Shown here: in pieces, positions 9,077-19,960 of the stretch | How the letters are laid out: each line of letters begins with the position of its first letter | Position numbering within the stretch: position 1 is the stretch's first letter | NCBI GenBank assembly: GCA_030015575.1 | Contig: CM057347.1 | Coordinates: 506,295,176 to 506,359,175, forward strand | Source of the DNA: Agapanthus africanus | Lineage: Eukaryota; Streptophyta; Magnoliopsida; Asparagales; Amaryllidaceae | Direction of reading: 5' to 3' | Length of the DNA: 64,000 nucleotides | Translations under genes and position numbers: made by a program | Notes under the pieces: model-generated | Seen by the model: the letters and a program-made list of their open reading frames with translations, nothing else | What the model was told of the DNA's origin: nothing | The model's database searches: none

Positions 9077-10730
9077 TCGGGTTAGTAGAGGTAGATGCAG
9101 ACTTCCTCGCGGAGTATTCGGTCTCGAAAGATTTAAATACGATTTTTAAGAAAAATGTAAGTTTCTACTTTAATAAAATATAATTTTTAATAATTATATA
9201 AATATTATTAAACCATATATTTTCAAGTTATAATAAAATTCCATGTTTTCTAAAAATAAAAGAATGATAAGTTTCACTAAAATACCATCAAGTATCAATA
9301 CAAAGTAAGTCTTACACTAAAATATCTTAAACTATTCAAGCTAAGTTAAGATTCACTGAAATACCTCAAATCTTAAAGGTTACACCTATAAGACCCTAAA
9401 TACGTTGAATAAATACTCGAGTCTTATTTTGAAAGCATATAAAATATTTTTCATAAAACCCCCTCGAGTTATATAAATTACATTTAAGGACTTTAGTAAA
9501 TATAGATTTAAGCGGGATCAGTTCTCTTGAGCCTCAGGGAGCCGGAGAAAGTGAGTGCTTGCCTATTTAAGGTAGAAAAACTTAACGGAGTTATCAATGG
9601 TAATCGTCTTGGAAAAAAAACACAATCCAGTCGTCCATGTGCAGCAGTTACCGATGACTCCCGAACTTAATTCAGGATCCAAATCTGTTTAAAGTGTCTG
9701 ACTCAAGTCTGAGTATAAATCAATTTGAGTCTAACTCAATCTGAATCCAACCAGAATCCAATCCAAACATGAAACCAATTCAACATGAATCCAAACTATA
9801 ACATGTATGCTTGAAGCTGAACCTGAATACCAGAACAACATGCAAATATGACTTGGCTTGACCGAACCATGGCTATGACTTGACTTAACTATATGACTAC
9901 TTGATACAATCCTGAAACCGTTTACATGAACAACTTATATCCATGGTCTCAGCAAGTCTGATAACTACAATCTATACAATATATATTACGGGGTTTTAAC
10001 GGGGTAGATTGGTACGGAATATATTAAAAGTGGCACGATGATGGACACTAAAAGAAGTAGATAAACATCCATTGCTGTTGTCCCGTGGGTTTTAACGGGC
10101 CTTATACTTTCATGTTCCCATAGTCCACAGGATTGTTGGACTCCTCTCGTATACACTGATACATTCTGTATCAAGGTACAAACAACTACGTTAGTGTAAC
10201 AAATATATACTTATACCAATTACCAGTTCTATTCTCTTTACTTATTTATTCCATTATTTCTTTTGGGACTTACCGAGCGCTAGTTCGCTGACGACATTTC
10301 TTCTATTTCTTTTTTTGGAATGTTCGTCAGAAGGACCCGACTCTCGAGAGACCGAGCCCATCCAGGAGTACTTGGAGCAGATATCCGAGAAGCACAACTA
10401 CTAGCTTACTTGTACTTATTTACTTTTCAGTTCATATGTCACTGTTTATGCATTGCTTTCCATCATTGTATTTTCCTTTTCAAAAGCAGTTGTAATGTAA
10501 ATATGAATGTTAATAAAAATTGTTGTTTATATTACATCTCTTGTCATTCTTGTGCATTTTATCTATATATTGCTTATTTACACTTAGCGTATTTACTTCT
10601 GAGTAAAAACGTCGCGGCCCATTACGTCTACTTCTCCGTACATTGAGAAGCGGGGCGTAACAGTATTGTCCGCTTTGGCCGAACCGCACGGTTTTTTCCT
10701 TCGGAGCAAACCGGACCCGACCACGGGCCA

Positions 10731-10797
10731 CTTTCCAGGAGGTCACCCATCCCAGAATTTCCCTGGCCCGAGCACGCTTAACTACGGAGTTATCAAG
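10731..10797 (-). other. 5S rRNA-derived segment, Cassandra array II first LTR
   Basis: On the minus strand this has AACTCCGTAGTTAAGCGTGC, then the GATGGGTGACCTCCTGG core of plant 5S rRNA. It is the internal Pol III promoter portion carried by the LTR. Confidence 0.85.
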
Positions 10798-10993
10798 CTC
10801 CTGTAGTGTCGGTTCACTTAAAAGACGTCTGCATTGAAAAGTGGTATAATTCCATTTATAGTACAGATCTTCCCTCTTTCGGAATGTATTCCGAAAATTC
10901 CCCATTGTTCTACAGTGGGTCCTACGGACTCAAGAGGGGCCCCCGCCCTTTGGCGTGGCACTTTGTTCCGTGTGTAAAGACTGGGGCCCGACG

Positions 10994-11068
10994 TCCTTCC
11001 CACCTTTGAACAATAATTTGTCCTTAAACCACAGACCTGCTATTGAAAGACCAGCTCTGATACCATTA
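10994..11068 (-). promoter_or_regulatory. Internal region and primer site of Cassandra array II
   Basis: This is a homologue of 7074-7148 with the same layout. It ends with AGCTCTGATACCA, the complement of the Met-tRNA primer site, directly before the LTR start at 11069. Confidence 0.75.
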
Positions 11069-11162
11069 TGTCACGTCCCACCTCCAACACAGACGATATT
11101 GTCTGCTCTGACCGAAACCGTACGGTTTTGTCCTTCGGAGCGAACCGGACCCGACCAGGGGC

Positions 11163-11225
11163 CACTTCCCATGAGGTCACCCATCCCAGGATTTCCCTTG
11201 CTCGAGCACGCTTAACTACGGAGTT
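11163..11225 (-). other. 5S rRNA-derived segment, Cassandra array II second LTR
   Basis: Same 5S A-box and C-box order on the minus strand (GTTAAGCGTGCTCGAGC, then GGATGGGTGACCTC). It is a captured promoter, not an rRNA gene. Confidence 0.8.
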
Positions 11226-11408
11226 CTCAAGATCCTGTAGTGTCGGTTCACTTAAAAGGTGTCTCTGCATTGAAGAGTGGTATCATTCCATTAATATTAC
11301 AGATTTGCCCTCATTCGGAATGTATTTCGAAAATTCTCCATTGTTCTACAGTGGGTCCCAGACTCACGAGGTGGCCCATACGGATTAACTACAGACCCGA
11401 CCAGGGGC

Positions 11409-11470
11409 CACTTCCTATGAAGTCACCCATCCCAGAATTTCCCTTGCTTGAGCACGCTTAAGTACGGAGT
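11409..11470 (-). other. 5S rRNA-derived segment, Cassandra array II third LTR
   Basis: A third copy of the 5S-like core within the partial LTR at the right end of the array. It is slightly more diverged than the other two. Confidence 0.75.
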
Positions 11471-11781
11471 TCTCAAACTTATGTGGTACCGGTTCACTTA
11501 AAAGGTGTTTATGTATTGAAGAGTAGTATCATTCCATCTATAGTACAGATCTGCCCTCTTTCGGAATGTATTCCGAAAATTCTCCATTGTTCTACAGTGG
11601 GTCTCGCGGACTCAAGATATGGCCCATACGGATTCAAGAGGTGGCCCATGCCTTTTGGTGTGACACTTTGTTCCGTGTGGCACTTATTCCGTGAGTAAGG
11701 ACCGGGGCCCGACAAGAAGTATTCTATTTCTGATTCTGAGTTATAAGTAATTATTGTTGAGAATAAGCAAGAAATAACTTG

Positions 11782-11833
11782 TAGCTCATTGGTTAAGCCT
11801 CTCTGCTGTCTCATAGCCCATGTGTTCGAATCC
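11782..11833 (+). promoter_or_regulatory. tRNA-like A and B boxes in long LTR B
   Basis: TAGCTCATTGG (11782-11792) and GTTCGAATCC (11824-11833) are 42 bp apart. This is the best match of the five copies: the stretch GTAGCTCATTGGTTAAG reads like the D-arm of a real tRNA. The flanks do not form an acceptor stem. Confidence 0.7.
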
Positions 11834-14800
11834 CAACAGTACTAAATATTTTATTATTTTTCTTTTAGACGTTTTGGAGGCCCAAAAGATTTCACGAGCG
11901 TTACACCGGGTTATCAAGAGTTGCAATTGAAAAGAGATATTCAAATAGGACCCGAAACTGACCCAAACCTATACCTCGGGCCCCGAGCTCAAAGCTCGAG
12001 GCAGGCCGACCAAAAGCTGACCCCGGCGGCCTAGGTATGCCTAAATGTGTCCGTCTTGGACCCATGCGACATTTGGCCTATCCAATGAACCCTTTCATAT
12101 ACTAAAACTTCTGTAATTAATGTCACACCCCGCTTCCCAGTAGACAGTGATGGCACGCGACAAACCCGCGACATATTTATTTCGAGAAGGTCACTTCTCG
12201 GAGTAAATACGCTGAGCGTAAAATAAGCAATATAAAATGACAAGAAATTTACATGAGATTTAAATTTCAACAACTTTATTTACATTCAAACTTGATACAA
12301 TTATAATACATGAGTTCAACTGAAAAAAAAACTACAAGAACAGAAATGCCTAAACAGGTGGCATACATAAACTAAAAGAAAAGGATAACTAGTTTCGGCC
12401 TGAGTCGTGATCTGATCGTGCTCCTCCTCTATGGTGTCCACCTCCCCAGTTTCCACGGTATTTGACGAACATTCCAAAAATTAAAGATGGGTGGAATGCC
12501 CTTCAGCAAACTTTCACTCGGCAAGTCCCCAAGAAAAAGGATGTGAAGTATAAAAATATAATGACAAAGAAAAATGGATATCATGAAGTAATGGACTATA
12601 AGATATGGTATTTAAACATGTCATTTAATGTAAGCCTGGCAATTCTATTTAACATGCAATTCTATATATATCACGGCAAAGTAACATGAGCATAGTATAG
12701 CATGGTCGTGTAGTGTAGGTATAGCGAACATGAAGTGCATGTAAGTGTCCTAAAAGGTCTCTACATGGGTAAACTAATTTGACATAAGTTCAACGGTGAA
12801 TGTCAACCAATCTCAAGAGTGTTCTCGAATCCAACAGGTTGTAATCCAGGGGTAAGGAACCACGGGCCCGAATCAAGTGTTAATAACGGAACTTCAATCT
12901 AGTGTTGAAGTATTCTAAACTCAACAGGTTATAATCCAGAAGTAAGGAAACATGGGCCCTCATGATAGCTTGCTTGTATTAGTAGGCATGGATTCATGAT
13001 CTAGGAGAACTTCTGAGATTTCGTTAGATTCACACTTGAACTACCCCAACACCCCGTGTATTCCAGGTTATAGTTAAAATTACCAGCCTTACTCGAATCC
13101 ATGAATACATCAAGTTGCAAGATTGAGTTCATGTCAATATCAAGTATTCGTGTCAAGTGTTCATGTATTCATGTCAAATTGTATTCATGGTTCGAGTTAA
13201 GTCAGTTTCAATAGCAGCCATTGTGTTCTGGTATTCATGTCAAGTCATAGTATTCTAGTATTCAAGTTTTGGGATATTCAAGTTCAAGTGTTCTAGTTCT
13301 TGATTAAGGGTTCAAGTTTATGTTAAAATTTGGATCCTGGTTGAGTTTGTATTCAGGTTAGAGTAAATATCTTATGAAAGGATTTAGCTCTTGAATTTCT
13401 TAAGTTCAGGAGTAATCGGGCAACTGCTGCATATAGACGGCAAGATTTGTGTCTTTTTCCAAGACAATTGCTATTGATAACTCCGTTAAATTTGTCTAAC
13501 CTGAATAGACAAGCATTCACTTTCTCCGGCTCTCCGGGGCTCAAGAGAAATGATACCACTTAAACCTATATTGATCTAGAGTCATTAAATATTTATTATA
13601 AATTGTTTACATTGTATTTATATTGTTTGTATTTCTCGAGAGGATTTTATGAAAAATACTTTAATATTGTTTAAAAATAAATCTCGGGGGTGGTTTGTAT
13701 TATTAAGAGTTTTTATGAACATATATTTTAATTTTAGTAGTATTTTAGCAATGAAACCTAGCTTTTAAAAGTTTATAGCATTTTTATGAAAACCACTACT
13801 TTTGGAAACTTGTTGGTATTTTATTAAAATTTCAATCTTCCTTTTAAAAATATATTTTCACAAGTTGTTTTTATTGAAAATACGGATTGGTAGTTTTATA
13901 TAAATTTTTCAAAGATTGTTTTGTTTAGAAAAGATTGTATTTCTTAAAAACCGTATTTTTATTTCCTTTCGAGACCGAATTCTCCGTGAGGAGCTCTGTA
14001 TCTCACTCTGCTATCCTAAGAACATGCGATAACCTGCACCATCTGTAGATGGGTTCCCCTAAATGGGTTGTAGAGACGTAATTGCAAAGGATTTAAAAAT
14101 AACGATAAAATATTTTATAAAAGTGATGGTATTTTAATGTAAATTGTTTCTTTTAAATAAAACTTAACCAAAATATTGTGCTATGAAACCATGGTGTTGT
14201 GAGTGGGGTAGGTCATTATTCCGTGAAATTTCTAGAGGTATATATTTTTAGGTATCAATATAAAGGTTACTTTTAAAGTTCATGGTATTTATATGAAAAA
14301 TGTCCGATATGTGTGTTTATTTCGCATTAAATTGTGAACACATTAAAAGCAAATGAGATGAATAATCTTTCAAGTGGTGTTAGAAGTATTTGTGTGACTT
14401 AGATTGGCCTATCAAATATGATAAAAATGTTTAAAAGAAATTATTATAATTGTTAACTCCACTTTGTCGGTTTTTGTTTTATATAATGGCTGGGAGAAAT
14501 CGAATTGAGAGAGAAGGAGGAGGAAGGACTTACTCTACAACCACTCATACTCATACGAATGATGGAATTGAGAGAAGTAGCCTCGGTTTGAAGAACCGAG
14601 ATCGACGGCATACGGAAAGATGTTCCGGTTGATTACAAGCAAGATTGGTTTCGATGCGTGGTTGTTACGGATTCTACGACGGCGATGATATTGGATGGCG
14701 GTGACGTCGTTGGTGATGATGATGAGGAGCTAGAGGATGCTTGGCCAAGGTTCGTCGTCGTCATGGTGGAACGGAGCTTCGATGTCTACGGTGATGGTTC

Positions 14801-14891
14801 AACTAGGACTTGAGAGGAAAATAGTTTTGAGAGTGATTTTTAAGGTGGACATTCTGTTTAATTCAGAGGGGGGGGGGCTTGGAATAGACTA

Positions 14892-14904
14892 GGGTATTTA
14901 TAGG
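14892..14904 (-). promoter_or_regulatory. TATA box of long LTR C
   Basis: The minus strand reads CCTATAAATACCC, matching the position and context of the TATA boxes in copies A, B and H. Confidence 0.55.
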
Positions 14905-15292
14905 AGAAACTATGGGTAGGGTGAATTAAAATGAGACATTAAAATGATATAAAAGAGTGTTAATAGGGTATATGAAAGGTTGAGAGCTCTCTTTTTAATT
15001 TCAGAAAAATCAAATAGGAAAAAGGAGGAGTGGGGAGCTGAAGGGATGCACGGGCAAAAACTGGAGGGATTTGGGGCTATTCCATCCGCCAGTAGCGGTT
15101 TTTGGGTAAAAACCGGCGGTAAAAAATGAGGCAATTGCCTCGTAGTTCGTGCAGTGTCTTCGTTTGAGTATTTATGCTTCGTTTTTATTGTTTGATTTAT
15201 TTACAACTCTTCGTTTCTCCGTGTAATACACGTGCAACTCTTAGCTTCCGAAAAATTAAAAAGAAAAATATTGAAAATAATTGGAACTGATG

Positions 15293-15346
15293 GGATTCGA
15301 ACTGTAGGTTATAGGACAGTAAAGGAAAGGTTTAACCAGTGAGCTA
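15293..15346 (-). promoter_or_regulatory. tRNA-like A and B boxes in long LTR C
   Basis: On the minus strand TAGCTCACTGG (complement of 15336-15346) precedes GTTCGAATCC (complement of 15293-15302). Same order and spacing as in the other long LTRs. Confidence 0.65.
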
Positions 15347-15561
15347 TAAGGAGTTTCTTGTACATAAGATATCAAAAATAATTTATAACTCGAAACCAGG
15401 ACAAAAATACATTTTTTTATTACCATTGGATCAATAAAAGTGTATAGGACTATTAGGGTAATTACAATTAATCAGAGAAACGCCCACTTAATTTTTACTC
15501 ATTAAAACTAATTTTTAATACACAATTTACACCCCCCTTTATCCACTATACCCCATATTTC

Positions 15562-15573
15562 CTCTATAAATAC
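15562..15573 (+). promoter_or_regulatory. TATA box of long LTR B
   Basis: CTCTATAAATAC lies in the third visible piece of copy B, with the leader-like sequence downstream up to the J insertion. Confidence 0.55.
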
Positions 15574-15750
15574 CTTAGCTTATGCCCTTGCTCCTCTCTT
15601 ATGAAAATTCAAAAATCTTTCACAAACTCCTGAAGAAATTTTTGCTCAATCGAAGTACCCAAGCTTTCGAAGTCAAAACATCGCCTATCGAACTTCTTGC
15701 CGTGCACTCGAAGCTCGGCCTCATTTTTCTCCTTCCTCTTACTATGTTAC

Positions 15751-16480
15751 TGTAGGGTGTTTTTCATCACCCCATTGAGATGGGAAATACACGTCGCTTG
15801 TCAGGCGTATACAGATTCCCCTTGCCTATGGTAGGTTGGGGTTTATTGATTGTGGGGATCCGAATCTCCGGCAGCCGCGGACTAAGCTGCCGTTAATTAC
15901 CGCTCGCCTTTGAAGCGAAGGAACCTCCGATTGACGGGTCAAACTAGTCATGTGAACTCAATGTGCAATATGCGTATGTGTGTGTCTTGAAGAGTTTTGG
16001 GTGTATCAGGGGCCTCGCAGAGTTTACGGGAGTCCCGCTACCCAGATAGCGGGATGGGGGTCAAGAGGGCTAGCAGCCCCCTTGCGGAGTGCGGGGTAGC
16101 GTCTCGTTAGAAATTTTTTCTAGCGGGGGACGTGTTTTGAGTGTGGAGTGTATGAATAAAAGAAAGAAAAAGAAGAAAAAAAGAAAACGGTGGGTAACGT
16201 CCTAAGGACGTGTGGGAGCTGGGCGTCAGGTGCTGGGTGTCAGCGCCTCATGCACCTGGCACGTGGACGCTAGGTGCTAGGTGCCGGGCGTCAGCGCTTC
16301 ACGCGTCCGGCATATGGATGCTGGGCGCCAGCTCCTCAAGCGCCCAGCATATGGGCACTGGGCGCCGGCGCCTCACGCGTCCGGCACGTGGGCGCTGGGC
16401 GCCTGCAGAAAGAAGGGGCTTAGCCCCGGACTGAGGAGTTGAACTCCCGAAAAGGATTTTTATCTATAAAGTTAAACTCC
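15751..16480 (-). repeat. 3' LTR of J, distal part (U5 side)
   Basis: It starts TGTAGGGTGTTTTTCATC on the plus strand and runs to the D insertion. The GGAGTTAAACTC words at its right end resume immediately after D at 29497, which shows that both sides are one LTR of about 1.6 kb. Confidence 0.7.
16208..16405. repeat. GC-rich tandem repeat in the J LTR, unit about 55 bp
   Basis: About three and a half copies of a unit built from CTGGGCGTCAGCGCCTCA and ACGCGTCCGGCACGTGGA. Internal complementarity (GGGCGCC and GCGCCC words) would let it fold. It is far more GC-rich than anything nearby. A 74-codon frame across it is a composition artefact. Confidence 0.7.
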
Positions 16481-17844
16481 TGTCACACCCCGCTTCCCAA
16501 AAGAGCGGTAACGGCATGTGACAAGCCCGCGACGTATTTATTCCGAGAAGGTCATTTCCCGAAACAAAAACGCTAAGCGTATATAAGCAATATAAAATGA
16601 CAAGAAAATACATGATAATGAAAAATCAACTTTATATATTTACATTCCTAACTTTCACAAGTTTCAAACTGAATACATGATGTCTGAAAATAAAGATGCA
16701 TGAAAGAAAGTGCCTAACCAGGTAGTATACAGGAAGTAAAAACTGAAAAGAAAGAACTAGTGGTCAGTCTGCTCCGCAAGCTAAGTGTAATCCTCTTTAC
16801 TCGGCTCAATCTCCTCAATCTCTAGATTATCTGACGAACAATCCAAGGAAACAAAGAAATGGGTGGAATGCCCGTCAGTGAACTTGCGCTCGATAAGTCC
16901 CCAAGAAAGGTGGGATGTGAAAGTATATAAATGAATATGCAAGGTGACATATGATATAGTATGAATGGAAATAAAACATGAACAAGTATAACATGGTAAT
17001 GTTAATGACAACTATGTAAACATGACAATATAACATGATCATAGTAAACAAGTACAGCATGACTATGGAGTGTAGTTATAGTGAACATGAAGTGAATGTA
17101 AGTGTCCTAAAAGGTCTCTAAAAGGGTAAAAGCAACTAACGTGAGTTCAAGTGTGAATGTCAACCAATCTCAAGAGTATTCTCGAACCCAAGGCTATCGT
17201 CCAGGGGTAAGGAATCGCATGCCCAAAATAGCGGGACTTCAATTGCTATTAAAGTATTCCAAACCCAACATGCTATCATCCAGGGGCTTGGAAACATGGG
17301 CCCTCATTCGTGAATTCGTGATTTGTACCGTTTCAACCCAGTACCACAGCAACATGATTTGTATTAATGGGACTCATGAGATTCTGTTGGATTCATACTC
17401 AAACTATCCCAACACCCCGTGTTTATTAGTTTATGATTAATATTATGAGTCTTGATCGAATCCATGAATACAAAAGATGATGTAAGATATCAAGTTTTCA
17501 AGATTGAATTCATATAGTCATGTCAAGTGCAAGTCATGCCAATTGTATTCATGGTTCGAGTCAAGTTGGTCTAAGTGTACATACCGGGTTCAAGTATTCA
17601 TGATTGAGTCGTGTCAAGATCAAGTCAATTCTAACATGTAATAATTTAATCACAAGTCATATAAATAAAAATAAATAAGCAATAACAGAGCATGATATGA
17701 GATAAATATATAAGTAACGTCCAAAACAATGTTGTAAATATGTGATATGTACGACTAGTTAATCAAGTCATTTGAAATCAGAATATAAACGAAAACATAG
17801 CCTTAAGTGTTATACACACGTAAGTTCCAGTCTGGCCTAAATAT

Positions 17845-19943
17845 TGTAAGTCCACGGTAGCGCCCCGGCCGTCTAACAGACGCCAAATACGGAACAAAAA
17901 CTTTTACAACTGGCGCTATCGCGTACTATAACCCGGATCTGCGATTAAAGCTAAACTAAAAAACTACAAAATGGGTAAAAATGTTATACCGAACGATCCG
18001 AGTCCTTCGGTCTTCAACCATCATCCCATGCTTTGTTGCGGCTGCTCCGATCTCCTCGATCTCCAGTCTTCTCTCCAGGTGGCACCACGTCGACGGATCT
18101 TTAAACGGGCTCCCGCCTCTGAACCGAGGCAACTCGATCATCAAGTTTGCTAAAAGAGATGACCAAAATTGATGTAGAGAATGAGTAGAACACTTTGTCT
18201 CGTTTCGTCCAAAACCATGGACGAACGGTTAATGAAGTTGTCTTTTGAAATTGTGATGGAATAAAAACAACTATGAAATTTCCATACACCAAAACTATAA
18301 TCTTTTTTCCAAATCAACAACCATAATTCCCACAAGTAAGGGCCGGCCACTATATAGGATGAGGGAGATGAATGTAGGAGGGGAGAGGGTGACCATAACA
18401 ATGAATGAGAGAATGAGTCATGTTAAACACCTTGCATAATAATTAATGCAAACTATGAATCATAACACCTAGTTACCAAAACAATAAATGCACAATTAAA
18501 TCACTAATGACTCACTTGCCTAGTCACCATTTAGAACCTTCTAGAAGCACGACTCACCCTCATGACTCATCCAAGTGACGAAAAGATAAATCCGTCTTTA
18601 ACCGAATGTTAAAGACGGGTGATAGAAAACAGGAAACTGGAAACTTCCAAAAGTGATCCTGAAACGAATTTCAGGATAACCCCGTAACAGTATAAACATA
18701 CCCGCATTTGTATTACGATCGAATACAAATGCAACTGAGACAAACATATTATATCTACACAGTATAATACTCGGATCCGGCTTAAACCAAAGCCCACCAG
18801 TATTATCTGCCCGAAATATGACACGTGCGTAAACGCACGTGCATTTTCCGAACCTTGCCATAAAACCATACGGCCTCTACAACGTTTCGTCCGAACTTGG
18901 GAAATTGTCTGTGGGGGGCTCTAATGACTCATCAACACACTGATACTGTGTATAACCACTAGCACGTCAGAGGTACAGGCTGTACGTAACGGTTGTCTAT
19001 GTATTGATTGGAAGGGAAGCTGACGAGCGAACTCATCCATAAACCCTACTGAGCCTAACAGTGACAATATACATACAGTCCGGTCCGTTCGTCTAAAGAG
19101 TATCGCATATCGAGTCTAGGGGGGTGGATAAAGTCAGACCCCTAATAGCGTGATAATTCGTGTCGGTATGAATCCCATCACCACCTGAGAAACTACTGAT
19201 CCAAATCAGCAATTCTCCACTATCTCTGCCGAGGATTTCTAGTGATGGCCACCCGTGCACTGTGCAACATCAACCCCCAATACCGGAAGCGACGAATCCC
19301 CGACGATCCGCTCACTGCCTCCATGTGGCTCGGGACTGTACCCAAAAAATACCTGTTTGCACGTCTCCTTTGAGCGTGGTAGGGTAGAAATCAAAGCACA
19401 GTGGGAACTCACACGAGACAAATGACGATCTCAGGTCGACAAACTAACCTGTACACATGTCACCAGGGAACTGCTATCTGATGATATGTATAATACCAAC
19501 TAGCATATTCCCGGCGAGTCCTGTCCGGTGTACTCACAACCCAATGAGCACCTGTATACATCTTAGGTGAACCAACTAACACCAATGGCTTGTGAGACCG
19601 GCCATCGCCCCTCGTCGGGGTCTCGACTGTATACGCTAGTCTACTCTGGAGTATCGATGCCCTGTCTCGAAACTTCCATGACTAGGAACACTTTAAGGAT
19701 GTGCTTACAAACCCCAGCTCCCACGTATATGATCGCCATCATACTACTGGTAGTCAAGCAAGAATCCTATGGGCTATATCATCATGCAGTAGTGAACTAA
19801 AGCATGTATACGATGATAAAGACAAACCGGATAGCATACTATCATCTCGAGCAAGACTGTCATATCGGTATAGGTCCACCATCAATCATTGCAATCATGT
19901 ACCTGCGATCCAATAATTGACTTTGAGAGCACTATATCCAACA
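17845..19943 (-). repeat. 3' LTR of E
   Basis: TGTAAGTCCACGG to ACTATATCCAACA, exactly as long as its partner at 25359-27457. Paired small frames near 18600-18870 (86-87 codons) recur in the other LTR simply because the LTRs are duplicates. Confidence 0.88.
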
Positions 19944-19960
19944 ATCTCCCACTTACACTT
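19944..19960 (-). promoter_or_regulatory. Polypurine tract of E
   Basis: On the minus strand the sequence reads AAGTGTAAGTGGGAGAT directly before the LTR. This primes plus-strand synthesis in LTR elements and matches the tracts of F and G. Confidence 0.75.

Larger units (their letters stand above)
7808..10662 (+). mobile_element. Long LTR copy A, solo (2.86 kb)
   Basis: It begins TGTAACGACC and ends GGGGCGTAACA, with the perfect TSD GTATT at 7803-7807 and 10663-10667 inside a Cassandra LTR. In order it contains tRNA-like A and B boxes (7925-7978), a TATA box (8361), a GC-rich untranslated-type stretch to about 8560, AT-rich sequence, a conserved hairpin (9052-9076) and the conserved 3' end. 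There is no primer site, no polypurine tract and no coding frame above 131 codons, so it is a solo LTR or a single-unit non-autonomous element. The closest relative in the window is copy H. Confidence 0.85.
7776..11714 (-). mobile_element. Cassandra-type TRIM array II, multi-LTR, interrupted by long LTR A
   Basis: The first LTR starts TGTCACGCCCC at 7776, is split at 7807 by copy A, and resumes at 10668. The order is LTR, internal (about 10994-11068), LTR from 11069, then a further partial LTR from about 11395 to 11714, giving a tandem LTR array. The flanks AGGAG (7771-7775) and AGAAG (11715-11719) are a near-perfect target duplication within copy B. Three 5S-derived segments are present. Tandem LTR-internal-LTR arrays are known for Cassandra. 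It is non-coding throughout; short open frames here are shadows. Confidence 0.82.
12121..15466 (-). mobile_element. Long LTR copy C, solo (3.35 kb)
   Basis: On the plus strand it begins TGTCACACCCCGC and ends GGGTAATTACA, with the perfect TSD ATTAA (12116-12120 and 15467-15471) inside copy B. Its left end is the inverse of the right ends of copies A and H. It contains the inverted conserved hairpin, an inverted TATA box (near 14892-14904) and inverted tRNA-like boxes (15293-15346). The 14450-15130 part is GC-richer, with a G run at about 14867-14877. No internal domain is present, and reading frames of 60-74 codons are not credible genes. Confidence 0.83.
7720..15750 (+). mobile_element. Long LTR copy B, outermost container, in three visible pieces (fossil)
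   Basis: It starts TGTAACGACCC at 7720. Visible pieces are 7720-7775, 11715-12120 and 15472-15750, separated by the second Cassandra array and by long LTR copy C, and then interrupted at 15751 by element J. The pieces follow in the same order the blocks found in copies A and H: start, tRNA-like A/B boxes, GC-rich middle, TATA box. The remainder must lie beyond the right edge of the window on the far side of J. The family has TG...CA ends and 5-bp duplications, so it is an LTR. No primer site or internal domain is seen. The superfamily is probably Ty3/gypsy, but this is not proven. Confidence 0.7.

Noticed and set aside
7243-11470. 5S rRNA genes
   Set aside because: Only the central promoter part of 5S rRNA is present, embedded in TRIM LTRs, and the ends of the 120-nt gene are missing.
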